A stretch of 64,000 nt of DNA from the NCBI GenBank assembly GCA_947647615.1, contig CANSKS010000004.1:1-64000 (forward strand). Direction: 5' to 3'. The translations under genes and the position numbers were made by a program. The DNA is from an uncultured Neglectibacter sp. (GTDB lineage: Bacteria; Bacillota; Clostridia; Oscillospirales; Acutalibacteraceae). Below are positions 7,822 through 17,220 of this stretch, piece by piece (positions within the stretch are counted from its first letter, which is position 1; each line of letters opens with the position of its first letter). Below the pieces are notes generated by a model that ran no database searches, was not told the origin of the DNA, and saw only the letters and a list, made by a program, of their open reading frames with translations.

Positions 7822-9849
7822 CTAGTTTTTAGCTTGGGGCTCTTCGGCTGCGGCAGACAGGTCAAAATCTTCGGGCAGCAACAGCTCTAAATCGCTGTTT
7901 TCCTCCAAATGCTTCATCACCCGCCGGGAGCAGGCAATAATGGCTTCTTCCACCTTGTTCCTGGCCAAACGGCCGTTGCCGCCGCCGCGGGAATTTTCCC
8001 GCTGGGACTTTTCGTAAAAAGCCAGCAAAGGGGCTTCACAAGCAGGGTCCAGCCGGTAGCCCTTTCCTTTTACAATGCTTTGGGTAATTTCCAGAAGCTC
8101 CGCCGCGGTGTAGTCGGGAAATTCAATTTTATTGGGGAAGCGGGAGCTTAAACCGGAATTGGCTGTAAGGAATTCCTCCATTTCCCTGGAATAGCCCGCC
8201 AAAATGACCACCAGGTTATCCCGATGATCCTCCATTCCCTTCACAAGAGTGTCAATGCACTCCATGCCAAAGGTATCGTCCTTCCCGCGGTAAAGGGAAT
8301 AGGCTTCGTCAATAAACAGCACGCCGCCCAGAGCCGCGTTGATGGCCTTTTGTGTTAAGGGAGCGGTATGGCCCACATACTTTCCTACCAGGTCGGCCCT
8401 GGTCACCTCCAGCAGCTGGCCGCCCTTTAACAGGCCAATAGCCTTTAAGTACCTGGAAACAATGCGGGCTACCGTGGTTTTCCCGGTGCCCGGGTTTCCC
8501 GTAAAAATCATGTGCATAGCCGGGGAAGCAGATTTTAACCCCTTCTCCCTTCGCAGCTGCTGGACCTTGAAATCGTCTTCTAGCGCCAGAATGTATTCCT
8601 TCACAGGCTTTAGCCCCACAATGGCAAAAAGCTCTTCCTTCACCTTTTTTACCGCCTCTTCGTTGGCGGTGGCTTTTGGCCGCTCTGCCAAAGAAACGCC
8701 GTCTTTCCCCAATACCGTTAACGTATTCTCCAAGGGAGAAACCACCCCTCCCTCTGCCGGGAGGCCCTTGCGCAGCTTACGCTCGCTTAAGGCCCGGAAA
8801 AGCTCCTCCGTTTTTTGGAAAAGAGAGGGTGCGCCCAGGTCTTCCCGGTAACTCCCGGCCAAAACAGCCGTAGCCTCGCCGTCACAGGTCAGGGAAAAAC
8901 CCAGCTTCTGTTGGGCTCTTTGGACCAAGCCCTGCAAAGCCAGCCCCGCCAGGGCAAGCTTTCCCTCTTCCGAAAAAGGCCGGGTCTCACAAATATCGTC
9001 TAAAGCCATGAAAAAGGGAGCCCCAAACACATCCATCAGTTTTTCCATAGGCTGGGAAGCCACCAAAAACAAGTATTTCCCAGCGGCCGAGAGAGAAGCT
9101 ACCGCTCCGGGCACCAGAGCCTGGCCAATTTCCACCAACATCCCTTTTTGCTCCGCGTACCGGCCCGGAAGAGGCAGCTGCCCTGTGCAGAATATTTGAG
9201 ACACCATAGCCAGTACCCCAGGCGGACAGCCTCCCTCATAGTCAAAAAGTATGGCGGAGGCTCCGCCTTTTAGAGCCCCGTAAAAGTCCTGGTAGAACAT
9301 CTTTTCTCCGGCGCTGTCTTTGTAGCCGGACAGGTTCAGCCGAAGAGTTTTGGGGTTCTTTAATACCCCCAACCGGGCCAAAACCGCTGTCATAGATTGC
9401 AGGGCACTGTGTTTTCCGGTTCCTTTGGGTCCCAGTACTGCCACCCTTGCCATGGGCATATCTTCCGGAAAGCCTGCCACAAACGGCCTTCGAAAGGCAA
9501 TGGAAAGGCCGTTTAACAGTTCCTCCTGCCCTACCACCGCTACAGCCGTTTCTTTCTCGGCGGTATCAAAAGCCCTTTCCAACTCTTTGGGGTCTCCTCC
9601 GTTTCCCGCAGGCACACGGTTCTTTAAACCGTCGGCCTGCAGCCGCTGTTCCAGGCTGGCCAGCTCCGCCTGTGTCTCTTTTGTCAAGGCATCCAGGCTG
9701 CTTTCCAAAGAGCGGGAAAGGGCATCCTGGGCCTTTCCCACCTGGTCCAGTGTTTCCTGGGCTTGGGCTGTCCGGCGTTCCGCTCCTCTGAGGTTCAGTT
9801 TTCCCCCTTGGAACATGGAATCTAAAATAGAGTCAATATCGTTTTTCAC
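7822..9849 (-). CDS. CbxX/CfqX-type double AAA+ ATPase
   Basis: 675 residues with two AAA+ modules. The N-terminal module has a degenerate P-loop (LGPKGTGKHSALQ), like a Clp-type pseudo-ATPase. The C-terminal module is typical of the CbxX/SpoVK group: FTGNPGTGKTTVARIV (Walker A), GVLFIDEAYSLYRG (Walker B), GYSREMEEFL and a sensor arginine in NSGLSSRFPNKI. This group remodels other proteins; its client here is unknown. The first 85 residues are a predicted coiled coil. I chose the GTG at 9849, which overlaps the aroD stop as GTGA and has an AAGGGGG site; a GTG at 9882 with GGAGGA is an alternative that adds 11 residues. Probably translationally coupled to aroD. Confidence 0.85.
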   Translation of the reverse strand: MKNDIDSILDSMFQGGKLNLRGAERRTAQAQETLDQVGKAQDALSRSLESSLDALTKETQAELASLEQRLQADGLKNRVPAGNGGDPKELERAFDTAEKETAVAVVGQEELLNGLSIAFRRPFVAGFPEDMPMARVAVLGPKGTGKHSALQSMTAVLARLGVLKNPKTLRLNLSGYKDSAGEKMFYQDFYGALKGGASAILFDYEGGCPPGVLAMVSQIFCTGQLPLPGRYAEQKGMLVEIGQALVPGAVASLSAAGKYLFLVASQPMEKLMDVFGAPFFMALDDICETRPFSEEGKLALAGLALQGLVQRAQQKLGFSLTCDGEATAVLAGSYREDLGAPSLFQKTEELFRALSERKLRKGLPAEGGVVSPLENTLTVLGKDGVSLAERPKATANEEAVKKVKEELFAIVGLKPVKEYILALEDDFKVQQLRREKGLKSASPAMHMIFTGNPGTGKTTVARIVSRYLKAIGLLKGGQLLEVTRADLVGKYVGHTAPLTQKAINAALGGVLFIDEAYSLYRGKDDTFGMECIDTLVKGMEDHRDNLVVILAGYSREMEEFLTANSGLSSRFPNKIEFPDYTAAELLEITQSIVKGKGYRLDPACEAPLLAFYEKSQRENSRGGGNGRLARNKVEEAIIACSRRVMKHLEENSDLELLLPEDFDLSAAAEEPQAKN

Positions 9850-10616
9850 AAGGCGCTTCCCCCTTTTTCGGCTTCGAGACACAAATCCTCCAGAATAGCC
9901 TTTAAATCTTCCGCTTTCATCTGGCCTGGCGCCGAGGCATTTTTCCCGGCTGCAAAGGTGAGGCAGGAACCAAAACAGCCCCCGGCCGCCCGAGTCAGCT
10001 TCCCCAACGGCCCCATGGCCATTGTAATGACAGGGCCTATTTCCCGGTAAGCCCGCCAGGTGGCGGAAAGCAGCGCCAAGACATCCGGCGGGCTTTGGGG
10101 CATCACCGCATACTTCGGAAGACTGGCCCCCAAGGCCTTCATTTTAAGCAGTGTTTCATAAATTTCTTCTTCCGGCGGGGTGGCGGCAAAATTATGGCGG
10201 GAAACTACGGCGGCCTTGCCCCTCGCCTTTGCCAGCTCCAGAAGCCGAACCACCCGCTCTTCTCCGCAGGAAAGCTCAATATCCACCAGCTGGAACTTTC
10301 CTTGCCGGATGAGTTCCCCTACCAAACGCTCATAGGACTCCGGCGAAATTCCGGCCTTTCCGCCTTCGTTTTCCGTGCGCACCGTACACAGTAGCACTCT
10401 TTCTCCCAACCGTTCTTCCACAAAAGGAAGGGCTTCCAGGGGATCTCCGAAATAACAATCGGCCCGCCACTCAAAAAGATCTGCCGGCAGGGCAGAAACA
10501 AAATCCCACTCTGCAGCCAGCGCAGGAATGCCCTCCCCCGTCAAGGGAACGCAAATTTTAGGAAGCCCTTTTCCAAAAGAAAGCTTCCCCACATTCAGCA
10601 CATTGTGATTTTTCAT
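9846..10616 (-). CDS. aroD: 3-dehydroquinate dehydratase, type I
   Basis: Converts 3-dehydroquinate to 3-dehydroshikimate in the shikimate pathway through a Schiff base. 256 residues, the usual length. Visible signatures are the substrate-binding FEWRAD and LLCTVRTENEGG, the catalytic His in VVSRHNFAATP, the Schiff-base Lys in LPKYAVMPQS, and the C-terminal SAPGQ. It has its own strong promoter and is followed by the AAA+ ATPase with overlapping stop/start. No other shikimate gene is in the window. Confidence 0.95.
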   Translation of the reverse strand: MKNHNVLNVGKLSFGKGLPKICVPLTGEGIPALAAEWDFVSALPADLFEWRADCYFGDPLEALPFVEERLGERVLLCTVRTENEGGKAGISPESYERLVGELIRQGKFQLVDIELSCGEERVVRLLELAKARGKAAVVSRHNFAATPPEEEIYETLLKMKALGASLPKYAVMPQSPPDVLALLSATWRAYREIGPVITMAMGPLGKLTRAAGGCFGSCLTFAAGKNASAPGQMKAEDLKAILEDLCLEAEKGGSAL

Positions 10617-10673
10617 GTTTTTACCACCCCATGCTTTACCCTTCCCAAAACTTACGCGGGTAATCTGCTTTCC

Positions 10674-10702
10674 AGTATACTTGCCTCAAAAAGAAAAGTC
10701 AA
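10674..10702 (-). promoter_or_regulatory. SigmaA promoter of aroD
   Basis: Reading the minus strand: TTGACT (10702-10697), a 17-bp spacer, TATACT (10679-10674), about 55 bp before the aroD start. Confidence 0.8.
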
Positions 10703-10741
10703 TTTTTTTACCTGGAGAAGGGAAAAAAGTAAGGGATCCCA

Positions 10742-10770
10742 TTGTTCTTGGAAGGCCCTTAAGATATAAT
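10742..10770 (+). promoter_or_regulatory. SigmaA promoter of the KDPG aldolase gene
   Basis: TTGTTC (10742-10747), 17-bp spacer, consensus TATAAT (10765-10770). The -10 box overlaps an upstream in-frame ATG at 10769, which rules that ATG out as the start. Confidence 0.85.
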
Positions 10771-10798
10771 GGAAAAAAAGCCCGAAGGAGGAATTCCC

Positions 10799-11455
10799 AT
10801 GGAACAAACAGATTCCCTTCTATATGAGACCGGCATTATTCCCGTAATCAAGTTGGAGCAGGCGCTGCAGGCCGTTCCCTTGGGCAAGGCTCTTGCCGCC
10901 GGCGGCATCCGTGCGGCAGAAATCACCTTTCGTTCGGAGGCTGCTCCCAAAGCTATAGAGAGCATGGCCGCCGCTTTGCCGGAACTCTTCGTGTGCGCGG
11001 GCACGGTGCTTTCTGTAGAACAGGCAAAGCAGGCTGTTGCCTGCGGGGCAAAAGCCATCATTTCCCCAGGCACCAACCCTCAGGTAGTCGCCTGGTGCCT
11101 GGAAAACGGAGTGCCCGTATACCCTGGCTGTGCAACCCCCACAGAGATCGAAGCTGCCCTTTCCTTGGGGCTTCACACCCTAAAGCTTTTCCCGGCAGAG
11201 GTGGTGGGAGGTGTTGGGCTCTTAAAAGCCCTTTCCGGCCCTTACCGGCAAGTAAAATTTATGCCTACCGGTGGAATTGGCACACATAACGTAATGGAAT
11301 ACCTGCTTCAGCCCAACGTGGTGGCCTGCGGCGGCAGTTGGCTTTGCCCCGAGGGTTTGCTGCAGCAGGAAAAATGGGACAAAATCACCGAGCTTGCCAA
11401 GGCCGCTTCGGAAATAGTACGAAAAGCCAGAAGCGGGAAGGCAGAGACAAAATAA
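10799..11455 (+). CDS. eda: KDPG / KHG aldolase
   Basis: 2-keto-3-deoxy-6-phosphogluconate aldolase, splitting KDPG into pyruvate and glyceraldehyde 3-phosphate (Entner-Doudoroff or uronate breakdown). 218 residues, a single TIM barrel of normal length. Active-site signatures: AAEITFR (catalytic Glu), CAGTVL, IISPGTNP, PGCATPTEIEAA, and the Schiff-base Lys in LKLFPAEVVGG; PTGGIG binds phosphate. The start at 10799 has GAAGGAGG at 10784-10791. It stands alone, with its own promoter and a downstream terminator; no KDG kinase or dehydratase is nearby. Confidence 0.93.
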   Translation: MEQTDSLLYETGIIPVIKLEQALQAVPLGKALAAGGIRAAEITFRSEAAPKAIESMAAALPELFVCAGTVLSVEQAKQAVACGAKAIISPGTNPQVVAWCLENGVPVYPGCATPTEIEAALSLGLHTLKLFPAEVVGGVGLLKALSGPYRQVKFMPTGGIGTHNVMEYLLQPNVVACGGSWLCPEGLLQQEKWDKITELAKAASEIVRKARSGKAETK

Positions 11456-11481
11456 TGCCTGCCGCCCCAAAAGCTCACAAA

Positions 11482-11512
11482 AAAGAGGAAAGCCTTATGA
11501 GCTTTCCTCTTT
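11482..11512. terminator. Bidirectional terminator between eda and the ACT gene
   Basis: Perfect 12-bp stem AAAGAGGAAAGC / GCTTTCCTCTTT with a 7-nt loop. The minus-strand side runs into six T residues; the plus-strand T-tract is short. Confidence 0.85.
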
Positions 11513-11573
11513 CACTTGTGCCCGGTTTTACCAACCCAGCCCCCGAACGGGCCAGCGGGCTGACGGCAGAGCC

Positions 11574-12005
11574 TCACATGTTATAAATTGTTTCGGGAGA
11601 AAGGATATCGAAGCCGTTTTCCTGTAAGGTTTCCGCGGCCTTCTGGCCGTTATTGGTGCGGATAATCACATAAGCGCGGCCCTTGTCCCGGCTGATAAAG
11701 GCGTACATATATTCCATATCAAAGCCGGTGTCCGCCAAAAGGCGCACCGCCCGGGAAAACTCACCGGGATGGTCGCTTACGCCAACGGCGATAACATTGG
11801 TCAGGGACACGGTCATACCGTGCTCCTTCAAGGTTTCTATTGCTTCCTTCGGCTTGTCGACAATCACACGCAGAATGCCGAAGTCACTGGTATCCGCCAC
11901 TGAGATCGCGCGGATATCGATATTGGCAGCGGCCAAAACCTCTGTAATCTCCGCCAAGCGGCCGGGTTTGTTTTCTACGAAAACGGAAAGCTGTTGGATT
12001 TGCAT
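11574..12005 (-). CDS. Tandem ACT-domain protein
   Basis: 143 residues made of two ACT modules: residues 1-68 (QLSVFVENKPGRLAEITEVL) and 69-143 (VGVSDHPGEFSRAVRLLA). ACT domains bind amino acids and act as sensors. This stand-alone type is often the last gene of paaK/ior loci in Clostridia, as here, suggesting that it reports aromatic or branched amino-acid status to the pathway. The start at 12005 has GAAAGG upstream; the longer frame to 12089 lacks such a site. It is the distal gene of the minus-strand run ending at the terminator at 11482-11512. Confidence 0.85.
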   Translation of the reverse strand: MQIQQLSVFVENKPGRLAEITEVLAAANIDIRAISVADTSDFGILRVIVDKPKEAIETLKEHGMTVSLTNVIAVGVSDHPGEFSRAVRLLADTGFDMEYMYAFISRDKGRAYVIIRTNNGQKAAETLQENGFDILSPETIYNM

Positions 12006-12099
12006 AGTAACACGACCTTTCACAAATAGATGGCGAGCTTCTTTAGATTCATTATAGCAAAGAATTTTTCTTTTGTCGATACTTCCCAAAAAAGAAATA

Positions 12100-13401
12100 T
12101 TAAAACAGGTTCCGCTTGTCTATGACACGCTTGGCTTTGCCCTCGGACCTCTGGATAGATTTCGGCTCCATCAGGGTGACCTTGGCTCCAATGCCCAAGA
12201 CAGATTGCAGGGCACCGGCAATGGTCTTTTCTATCTTTTCCAGGTTCCGAACCGTATCGGAAAACAGGGTTTCGTTTACTTCCACCTGCACTTCTAAGGT
12301 ATCTAAATTGTTTTTGCGTTCCACGATCATCTGGTAGTTCGGGTCCATTCCCAAATTCAAAAGAACGGTTTCGATCTGAGAGGGAAACACGTTGACGCCC
12401 TTGATGACCAGCATATCGTCGCTGCGGCCCATGGGCTTGCTCATCTTCACATGAGTGCGCCCGCAGGGGCAGGGCTCACGGTTGAGCACACAAATATCAC
12501 GAGTGCGGTACCGCAGCAACGGGAAAGCCTCTTTGGTGATAGAGGTGAACACCAGCTCCCCTTTTTCCCCGTCGGGAAGTACCTCGCCAGTTTCCGGATC
12601 TATAATTTCCGCAATGAAATGGTCTTCGTTGATATGCATCCCCGTCTGCGCGCTGCACTCAAAAGAGACGCCGGGACCGCTGGTTTCCGTGAGGCCGTAA
12701 ATGTCATAGGCCTTGATCCCCAGCTTTTCCTGGATATTCTGGCGCATTTCCTCTGTCCATGCCTCCGCGCCGAAGATTCCGGCCTTCAGCTTGATCTTAT
12801 CCCGCAGGCCACGCTCATGGATGCTTTCTGCCAAGTAAGCGGCATAAGAAGGGGTACAGCAAAGGATGGTGGCTTCCAGGTCTATCAAAAACTGTATTTG
12901 GCGTTCCGTATTGCCGGAAGACATGGGCAGGGTAAGGCACCCCACCTTGTGGCTTCCCCCGTTCAGGCCGGGGCCGCCTGTAAAAAGGCCATAGCCGTAA
13001 CACACATGGCAAACGTCTTCCCGGGTTCCTCCCGCGGCCACAATGGCTCGGGCGCAGCAATCTTCCCAAAGGTCAATATCATGCTGGGTGTAAAAGGCCA
13101 CCACCCGGCGGCCTGTAGTGCCAGAAGTGGACTGTATTCTTACACAGTCGGCCAAAGGCCTTGCCAAAAGGCCATAGGGGTAGGCCTCCCGCAGGTCATC
13201 CTTTGTGAGGAAGGGAAGCTTTTTTAAATCGTTCACCCCTTGAATGTCCTGAGGGGTCAAGCCCTTTTCTTCCATTTTTTTCCGGTAATAAGGCACATTG
13301 TCCCACACATGGCGCACCTGCTTTACCAGACGTTCATTTTGCCAGGCCAAAATTTGTTCCCGGGAAGCACATTCGACCTCTGGCTGATAATAACGTTCCA
13401 C
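12100..13401 (-). CDS. paaK: Phenylacetate/aryl-acetate CoA ligase (copy 1)
   Basis: AMP-forming acyl-CoA ligase of the PaaK family, 433 residues, full length. Signatures: the nucleotide loop STSGTTGRRV, YDIYGLTETSGPG, the hinge motif RYRTRDI, the zinc-like CPCGRTH, and GRSDDMLVIKGVNVFPSQIE opening the C-terminal domain. With indolepyruvate:ferredoxin oxidoreductase it likely interconverts arylacetate and arylacetyl-CoA, either recovering ATP from 2-oxo-acid oxidation or activating arylacetates for reductive carboxylation. GTG start with AAAGGGG upstream. A related second copy lies on the other side of iorAB. Confidence 0.92.
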   Translation of the reverse strand: MERYYQPEVECASREQILAWQNERLVKQVRHVWDNVPYYRKKMEEKGLTPQDIQGVNDLKKLPFLTKDDLREAYPYGLLARPLADCVRIQSTSGTTGRRVVAFYTQHDIDLWEDCCARAIVAAGGTREDVCHVCYGYGLFTGGPGLNGGSHKVGCLTLPMSSGNTERQIQFLIDLEATILCCTPSYAAYLAESIHERGLRDKIKLKAGIFGAEAWTEEMRQNIQEKLGIKAYDIYGLTETSGPGVSFECSAQTGMHINEDHFIAEIIDPETGEVLPDGEKGELVFTSITKEAFPLLRYRTRDICVLNREPCPCGRTHVKMSKPMGRSDDMLVIKGVNVFPSQIETVLLNLGMDPNYQMIVERKNNLDTLEVQVEVNETLFSDTVRNLEKIEKTIAGALQSVLGIGAKVTLMEPKSIQRSEGKAKRVIDKRNLF

Positions 13402-13471
13402 AATGAATTACCCCTTTCTAAAATAATATTGAAAACTGGAAGCAGCCTTCAACCCGCCGGAATAAGCGGCC

Positions 13472-14053
13472 TTAATATCCACTCTGGTACCCTAGCTCAA
13501 AGGCCTTGCGGTTCAGCTCTAAAAACCTTTCCGGCACGGAATTTTCAACAGCGCGGAGCCATATTTCCTTTTCCACATCCATTTGTTTGGCCATGGCGCC
13601 GAGGAGCACCACGTTCACCGCTTTGACCGAGCCGGCCTGCTCCGCCAAAGAAAGCGCATCCACCGCGAAAAGGTTTACCCCCAGCTTTTCCATCTCTGTT
13701 AAAAGCTCTCGAGGGTATTGCGCTGCTCCGGTCACCACCGGCATGGGAGAAATGCACTGCGTATTGGTCACCATGGTTCCCCCCAGCTTCAAATAAGGCA
13801 AAAACCGGGCAGCTTCCAGCTGTTCAAAAGCCAGTACCACATCTGCCTCGCCGGTTTCTATCACCGGAGAGGCCACTTCTTTCCCCCAACGCACATAGGT
13901 GACTACAGAACCGCCTCGCTGGCTCATACCATGGACTTCGCTCACCTTCACGTCATAGCCTTCGTTCATCATGGCATTTCCCAAAATTCGGCTGGCAAGC
14001 AAGGTCCCCTGCCCGCCTACGCCAACAATAATCACGCTTTTTCCTTCATTCAT
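13472..14053 (-). CDS. iorB: Indolepyruvate oxidoreductase subunit beta
   Basis: Gamma-type subunit of the 2-oxoacid:ferredoxin oxidoreductase that turns aryl pyruvates into aryl-acetyl-CoA with reduction of ferredoxin. 193 residues from the start at 14053. Signatures: IIVGVGGQGTLLASRIL at the N-terminus and SEVHGMSQRGGSVVTYVRWG. It directly follows iorA; an ATG at 14077 overlaps the iorA stop (TGATG) and another lies at 14065, so translation is coupled and the exact start is uncertain. I prefer 14053 because it begins at the usual family N-terminus and has AAAGGA about 10 nt upstream. Confidence 0.92.
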   Translation of the reverse strand: MNEGKSVIIVGVGGQGTLLASRILGNAMMNEGYDVKVSEVHGMSQRGGSVVTYVRWGKEVASPVIETGEADVVLAFEQLEAARFLPYLKLGGTMVTNTQCISPMPVVTGAAQYPRELLTEMEKLGVNLFAVDALSLAEQAGSVKAVNVVLLGAMAKQMDVEKEIWLRAVENSVPERFLELNRKAFELGYQSGY

Positions 14054-14076
14054 ATCGCTTTTCATCCTTTCCGCCA

Positions 14077-15801
14077 TCAGCCGATCGCCTTTTTTGCGCA
14101 AAGTGAAGTACACACGCCGCAACCTACACATTGGGTGGCGTCTATGGCCGCCTTGCCGTTTTGCATACTAATCGCTGGACAGCCAACGCCCAAGCATGCT
14201 TTACAGCCCACACAGCTTTCTTCCTTCACCCGAAGGGGTGCGGCGTGTTTTACATACTTCAAAAGGGCGCAGGGCCTGCGGCTGATGATGACCGAAGGCT
14301 CCTCAGCCTGCAACTCTTCCTTTAAAGCGGCAGACACGGCCTTTAAGTCATAGGGGTCCACCACCCGTATTCGGCCAATGCCTACCGCGCGGCACAACGC
14401 CTCCAAGTCCACTGCGGCGGCAGGGTCACCTTTGATGTTGTAACCTGTGGTGGGGTTTTGCTGGTGGCCGGTCATGCCAGTAATGGAGTTATCTAAAATA
14501 ATCACCACGGAATTGGAACGGTTATAGGCAATATCAATCAGGCTTGTGATACCGGAATGAATAAAGGTGGAATCGCCAATTACGGCCACAGACTTTTGCT
14601 CTGCCTCCGGCCCTCTGGCTTTGTTATACCCATGCAGGGCGGAAACAGAGGCTCCCATGCAAATGCAGGTATCCATGGCTCCCAACGGCGCCGAGGCCCC
14701 CAAGGTATAGCAGCCGATATCGCCGCTGACATAAACCTTTTCCCGCTTCAAGGCATAAAACAAGCCACGATGAGGGCACCCGCAGCACATGACAGGTGGA
14801 CGCGGGGGAAGCTTCTCTTCTACGGAAAGGCTGGGCAATTCCTCTCCGGCAAGCAGCTTTCTCACCAGCTTTTGAGAAAATTCTCCACAGCGGGGGAACC
14901 TTTCTTTTCCAATGACTTTCAGGCCCAAAGAGCGGCAATAGGTTTCCAGGAAATCATCCAGCTCCTCTACCACATAAAGAGTCTCCGCTTTTTCCGCGAA
15001 GGCGCGGATTTGGCTTTCCGAAAGAGGATATACCATGCCCAGCTTTAAATAATTGACCTGGTCTCCCATGGCCTCCTTCACATATTGGTAGGAAATACCC
15101 GAGGTGATTACAGAAACAGCTGCGCCGTTATCTTCCACCCGGTTAATGCCGCTGGTTTCCGCCCAGGCGGCCAGCTCCTGCAGCCGGCGTTCTACCATAG
15201 GATGCTTTTCCTTGGCAAAGGCGGGCAGCATCACATTTTTCTGAGGAGCCTTTTCGTAGGGCTTTACCGGAAGCTCTTCCCTTTCCTCGCACTCCACAAT
15301 GCTTCGGGAATGGGCCACTCTGGTACACAGTCGCAGCATCACGGGCGTATCGAATTTTTCGGAAAGCTCATAGGCCAGCTTCGTATATTCTTTACATTCC
15401 CGGGAATCGGAAGGCTCCAGCATGGGAAGCTTTGCAGCTTTGGCATAGTTGCGGGAATCCTGCTCGTTTTGGGAGGAATGCATCCCCGGGTCATCGGCCA
15501 CTGCCAGCACCATACCGGCGTTTACCCCAATATAGCTCATGGTAAAAAGCGGGTCCGCCGCCACGTTCAAGCCCACATGCTTCATGGCACAGAAGGCACG
15601 GGCTCCGCCGATCGCCGCCCCCGAGGCTACTTCGGCGGCTACCTTTTCGTTCGGAGCCCATTCGCAGAACAGCTCGTCATATTTTGCCGCCGCTTCTGTG
15701 ATCTCCGTACTGGGAGTGCCGGGATAGCTGGAAACCACCCGCACTCCCGCTTCGTAAAGTCCTCTGGCAACCGCTTCGTTGCCCAATAAAAGTTTTTTCA
15801 T
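14077..15801 (-). CDS. iorA: Indolepyruvate ferredoxin oxidoreductase subunit alpha
   Basis: Large, thiamine-diphosphate-dependent subunit of indolepyruvate:ferredoxin oxidoreductase. 574 residues. The N-terminal pyrimidine-binding half has VVSSYPGTPSTEI; the pyrophosphate-binding half has GDIGCYTLG and VVIILDNSITGMTG; the C-terminus carries two [4Fe-4S] motifs (CVGCKACLGVGCP and CVGCGVCTSLC). These oxygen-sensitive clusters fit an anaerobe. Flanked by paaK genes on both sides, 24 bp after copy 2, in one transcription unit. Confidence 0.95.
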   Translation of the reverse strand: MKKLLLGNEAVARGLYEAGVRVVSSYPGTPSTEITEAAAKYDELFCEWAPNEKVAAEVASGAAIGGARAFCAMKHVGLNVAADPLFTMSYIGVNAGMVLAVADDPGMHSSQNEQDSRNYAKAAKLPMLEPSDSRECKEYTKLAYELSEKFDTPVMLRLCTRVAHSRSIVECEEREELPVKPYEKAPQKNVMLPAFAKEKHPMVERRLQELAAWAETSGINRVEDNGAAVSVITSGISYQYVKEAMGDQVNYLKLGMVYPLSESQIRAFAEKAETLYVVEELDDFLETYCRSLGLKVIGKERFPRCGEFSQKLVRKLLAGEELPSLSVEEKLPPRPPVMCCGCPHRGLFYALKREKVYVSGDIGCYTLGASAPLGAMDTCICMGASVSALHGYNKARGPEAEQKSVAVIGDSTFIHSGITSLIDIAYNRSNSVVIILDNSITGMTGHQQNPTTGYNIKGDPAAAVDLEALCRAVGIGRIRVVDPYDLKAVSAALKEELQAEEPSVIISRRPCALLKYVKHAAPLRVKEESCVGCKACLGVGCPAISMQNGKAAIDATQCVGCGVCTSLCAKKAIG

Positions 15802-15824
15802 GTATGTATTGGTCCTTTCCTAAA

Positions 15825-17141
15825 TCACCGTTCTTCCGGCTGGTTCCGCAAATCCAGCACGCGCTTCGCCTTGCCTTGGAAACGTTCCAGGCTCTTGGGT
15901 TCTACCAAAGTCACCTTGGTTTCCAGGCCCAGCACGCTTTTTAGCCTGTCGTGAATGGTGCGCTGTACCTTTTCCAACTCGCCAAAGCTTTCCAGCAAGG
16001 AGGCGTCTATTAGCTCCACTTTCACTTCCAGGTTATCCATATAGTTCTTTTTTCGCACCACCAACTGGTAATGGGGGCCTACCTTTTCGGTAGCCACCAG
16101 CACGCTTTCTATTTGAGAGGGGAACACATTTACCCCCTTGATGATCAGCATGTCATCGGTACGGCCCATCACCTTATCCATACGCACATGAGTGCGGCCA
16201 CAGCGGCATGGCTCGTAATTGAGCCGAGTGATATCCTTGGTCCGGTAGCGCAATACCGGCATGCCCTCGCGCATCAGCGTGGTCACCACCAATTCTCCCG
16301 CCTCGCCGGGAGCCTTATGCTCCAAAGTGTCCTGATCGATGATCTCCGGCAGGAAGGCATCTTCCGCAAAATGCAGGCCGCAGCGGTATTCGCATTCGCC
16401 CGAAACGCCGGGGCCGGTGAGCTCCGTCATGCCGTAGTTATCGGTGACGTTGATCCCCAGGTTCTCTTCTATACGCTGGCGCATTTCTTCGGTGCAGCCC
16501 TCGCTGCCCAAAATGCCGTGGCGCAGCTTCCCGTAGGCCTCTTTCGGGTAGCCGCTTTCTCTTACCAGCTCGCCCAAATACAAGGCGTAAGAGGGCGTAG
16601 CAACCAAGCCTGTCACACCAAAATCACGCAACATCATCAGCTGCTTTTCCGAATTTCCCGAAGAGGCGGGAATCACGGTGGCCCCCACCTTTTCCAAACC
16701 AAAATGCAGGCCCAGGGCCCCGGTAAAAAGGCCGTAGCCAAAAGAGATTTGAATAATATCTTCTGCCGTGACCCCGGCCGCCGTCACAATGCGGGCCACA
16801 AAGTCGCTCCAGCGGTCGATATCCGCCTTGGTATAAACACCCACGGTGGGCTTCCCCGTTGTGCCGGAAGAAGCATGGATGCGCACAATGTCTTTCATAG
16901 GCACTGCCATCAGACCAAAGGGATAATTGTCCCGAATATCATCCTTTGTGGTAAAAGGAATATATTGAATATCGGACAAAACCTTTATTTTATCGCCGGA
17001 AGTAATCCCTGCCTTTGACAGCCGCTCCTGGTAAAAGGGCACGTTGTTATAGCAATAATCTACCATTCGGCGCAGACGCTCCAACTGGAGAGCTTCTATT
17101 TCCGGCCGCTTCATGGTTTCTATCTCTTTTTGAAAAAACAT
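15825..17141 (-). CDS. paaK: Phenylacetate/aryl-acetate CoA ligase (copy 2)
   Basis: Second PaaK-family AMP-forming CoA ligase, 438 residues. It shows the same signatures as copy 1: ASSGTTGKPTV, YGMTELTGPG, RYRTKDITRL, CRCGRTH and GRTDDMLIIKGVNVFPSQI. The two copies share the fold and active-site motifs but differ widely elsewhere, so they probably prefer different acids rather than being a recent duplication. The ATG at 17141 has TAGGAGC upstream. First of the ior block, 79 bp after pdxY. Confidence 0.92.
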   Translation of the reverse strand: MFFQKEIETMKRPEIEALQLERLRRMVDYCYNNVPFYQERLSKAGITSGDKIKVLSDIQYIPFTTKDDIRDNYPFGLMAVPMKDIVRIHASSGTTGKPTVGVYTKADIDRWSDFVARIVTAAGVTAEDIIQISFGYGLFTGALGLHFGLEKVGATVIPASSGNSEKQLMMLRDFGVTGLVATPSYALYLGELVRESGYPKEAYGKLRHGILGSEGCTEEMRQRIEENLGINVTDNYGMTELTGPGVSGECEYRCGLHFAEDAFLPEIIDQDTLEHKAPGEAGELVVTTLMREGMPVLRYRTKDITRLNYEPCRCGRTHVRMDKVMGRTDDMLIIKGVNVFPSQIESVLVATEKVGPHYQLVVRKKNYMDNLEVKVELIDASLLESFGELEKVQRTIHDRLKSVLGLETKVTLVEPKSLERFQGKAKRVLDLRNQPEER

Positions 17142-17220
17142 GGAACACAGCTCCTATCTTCAAAAGACCGCTTTTGGGAGCGGCGTATTTTCTCACTTTA
17201 AATTGAAAAAGCAAGGGAAC

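Noticed and set aside
10769..10798. Upstream ATG of the KDPG aldolase
   Set aside because: It lies inside the -10 box, so it cannot be on the transcript; the ATG at 10799 has GAAGGAGG.
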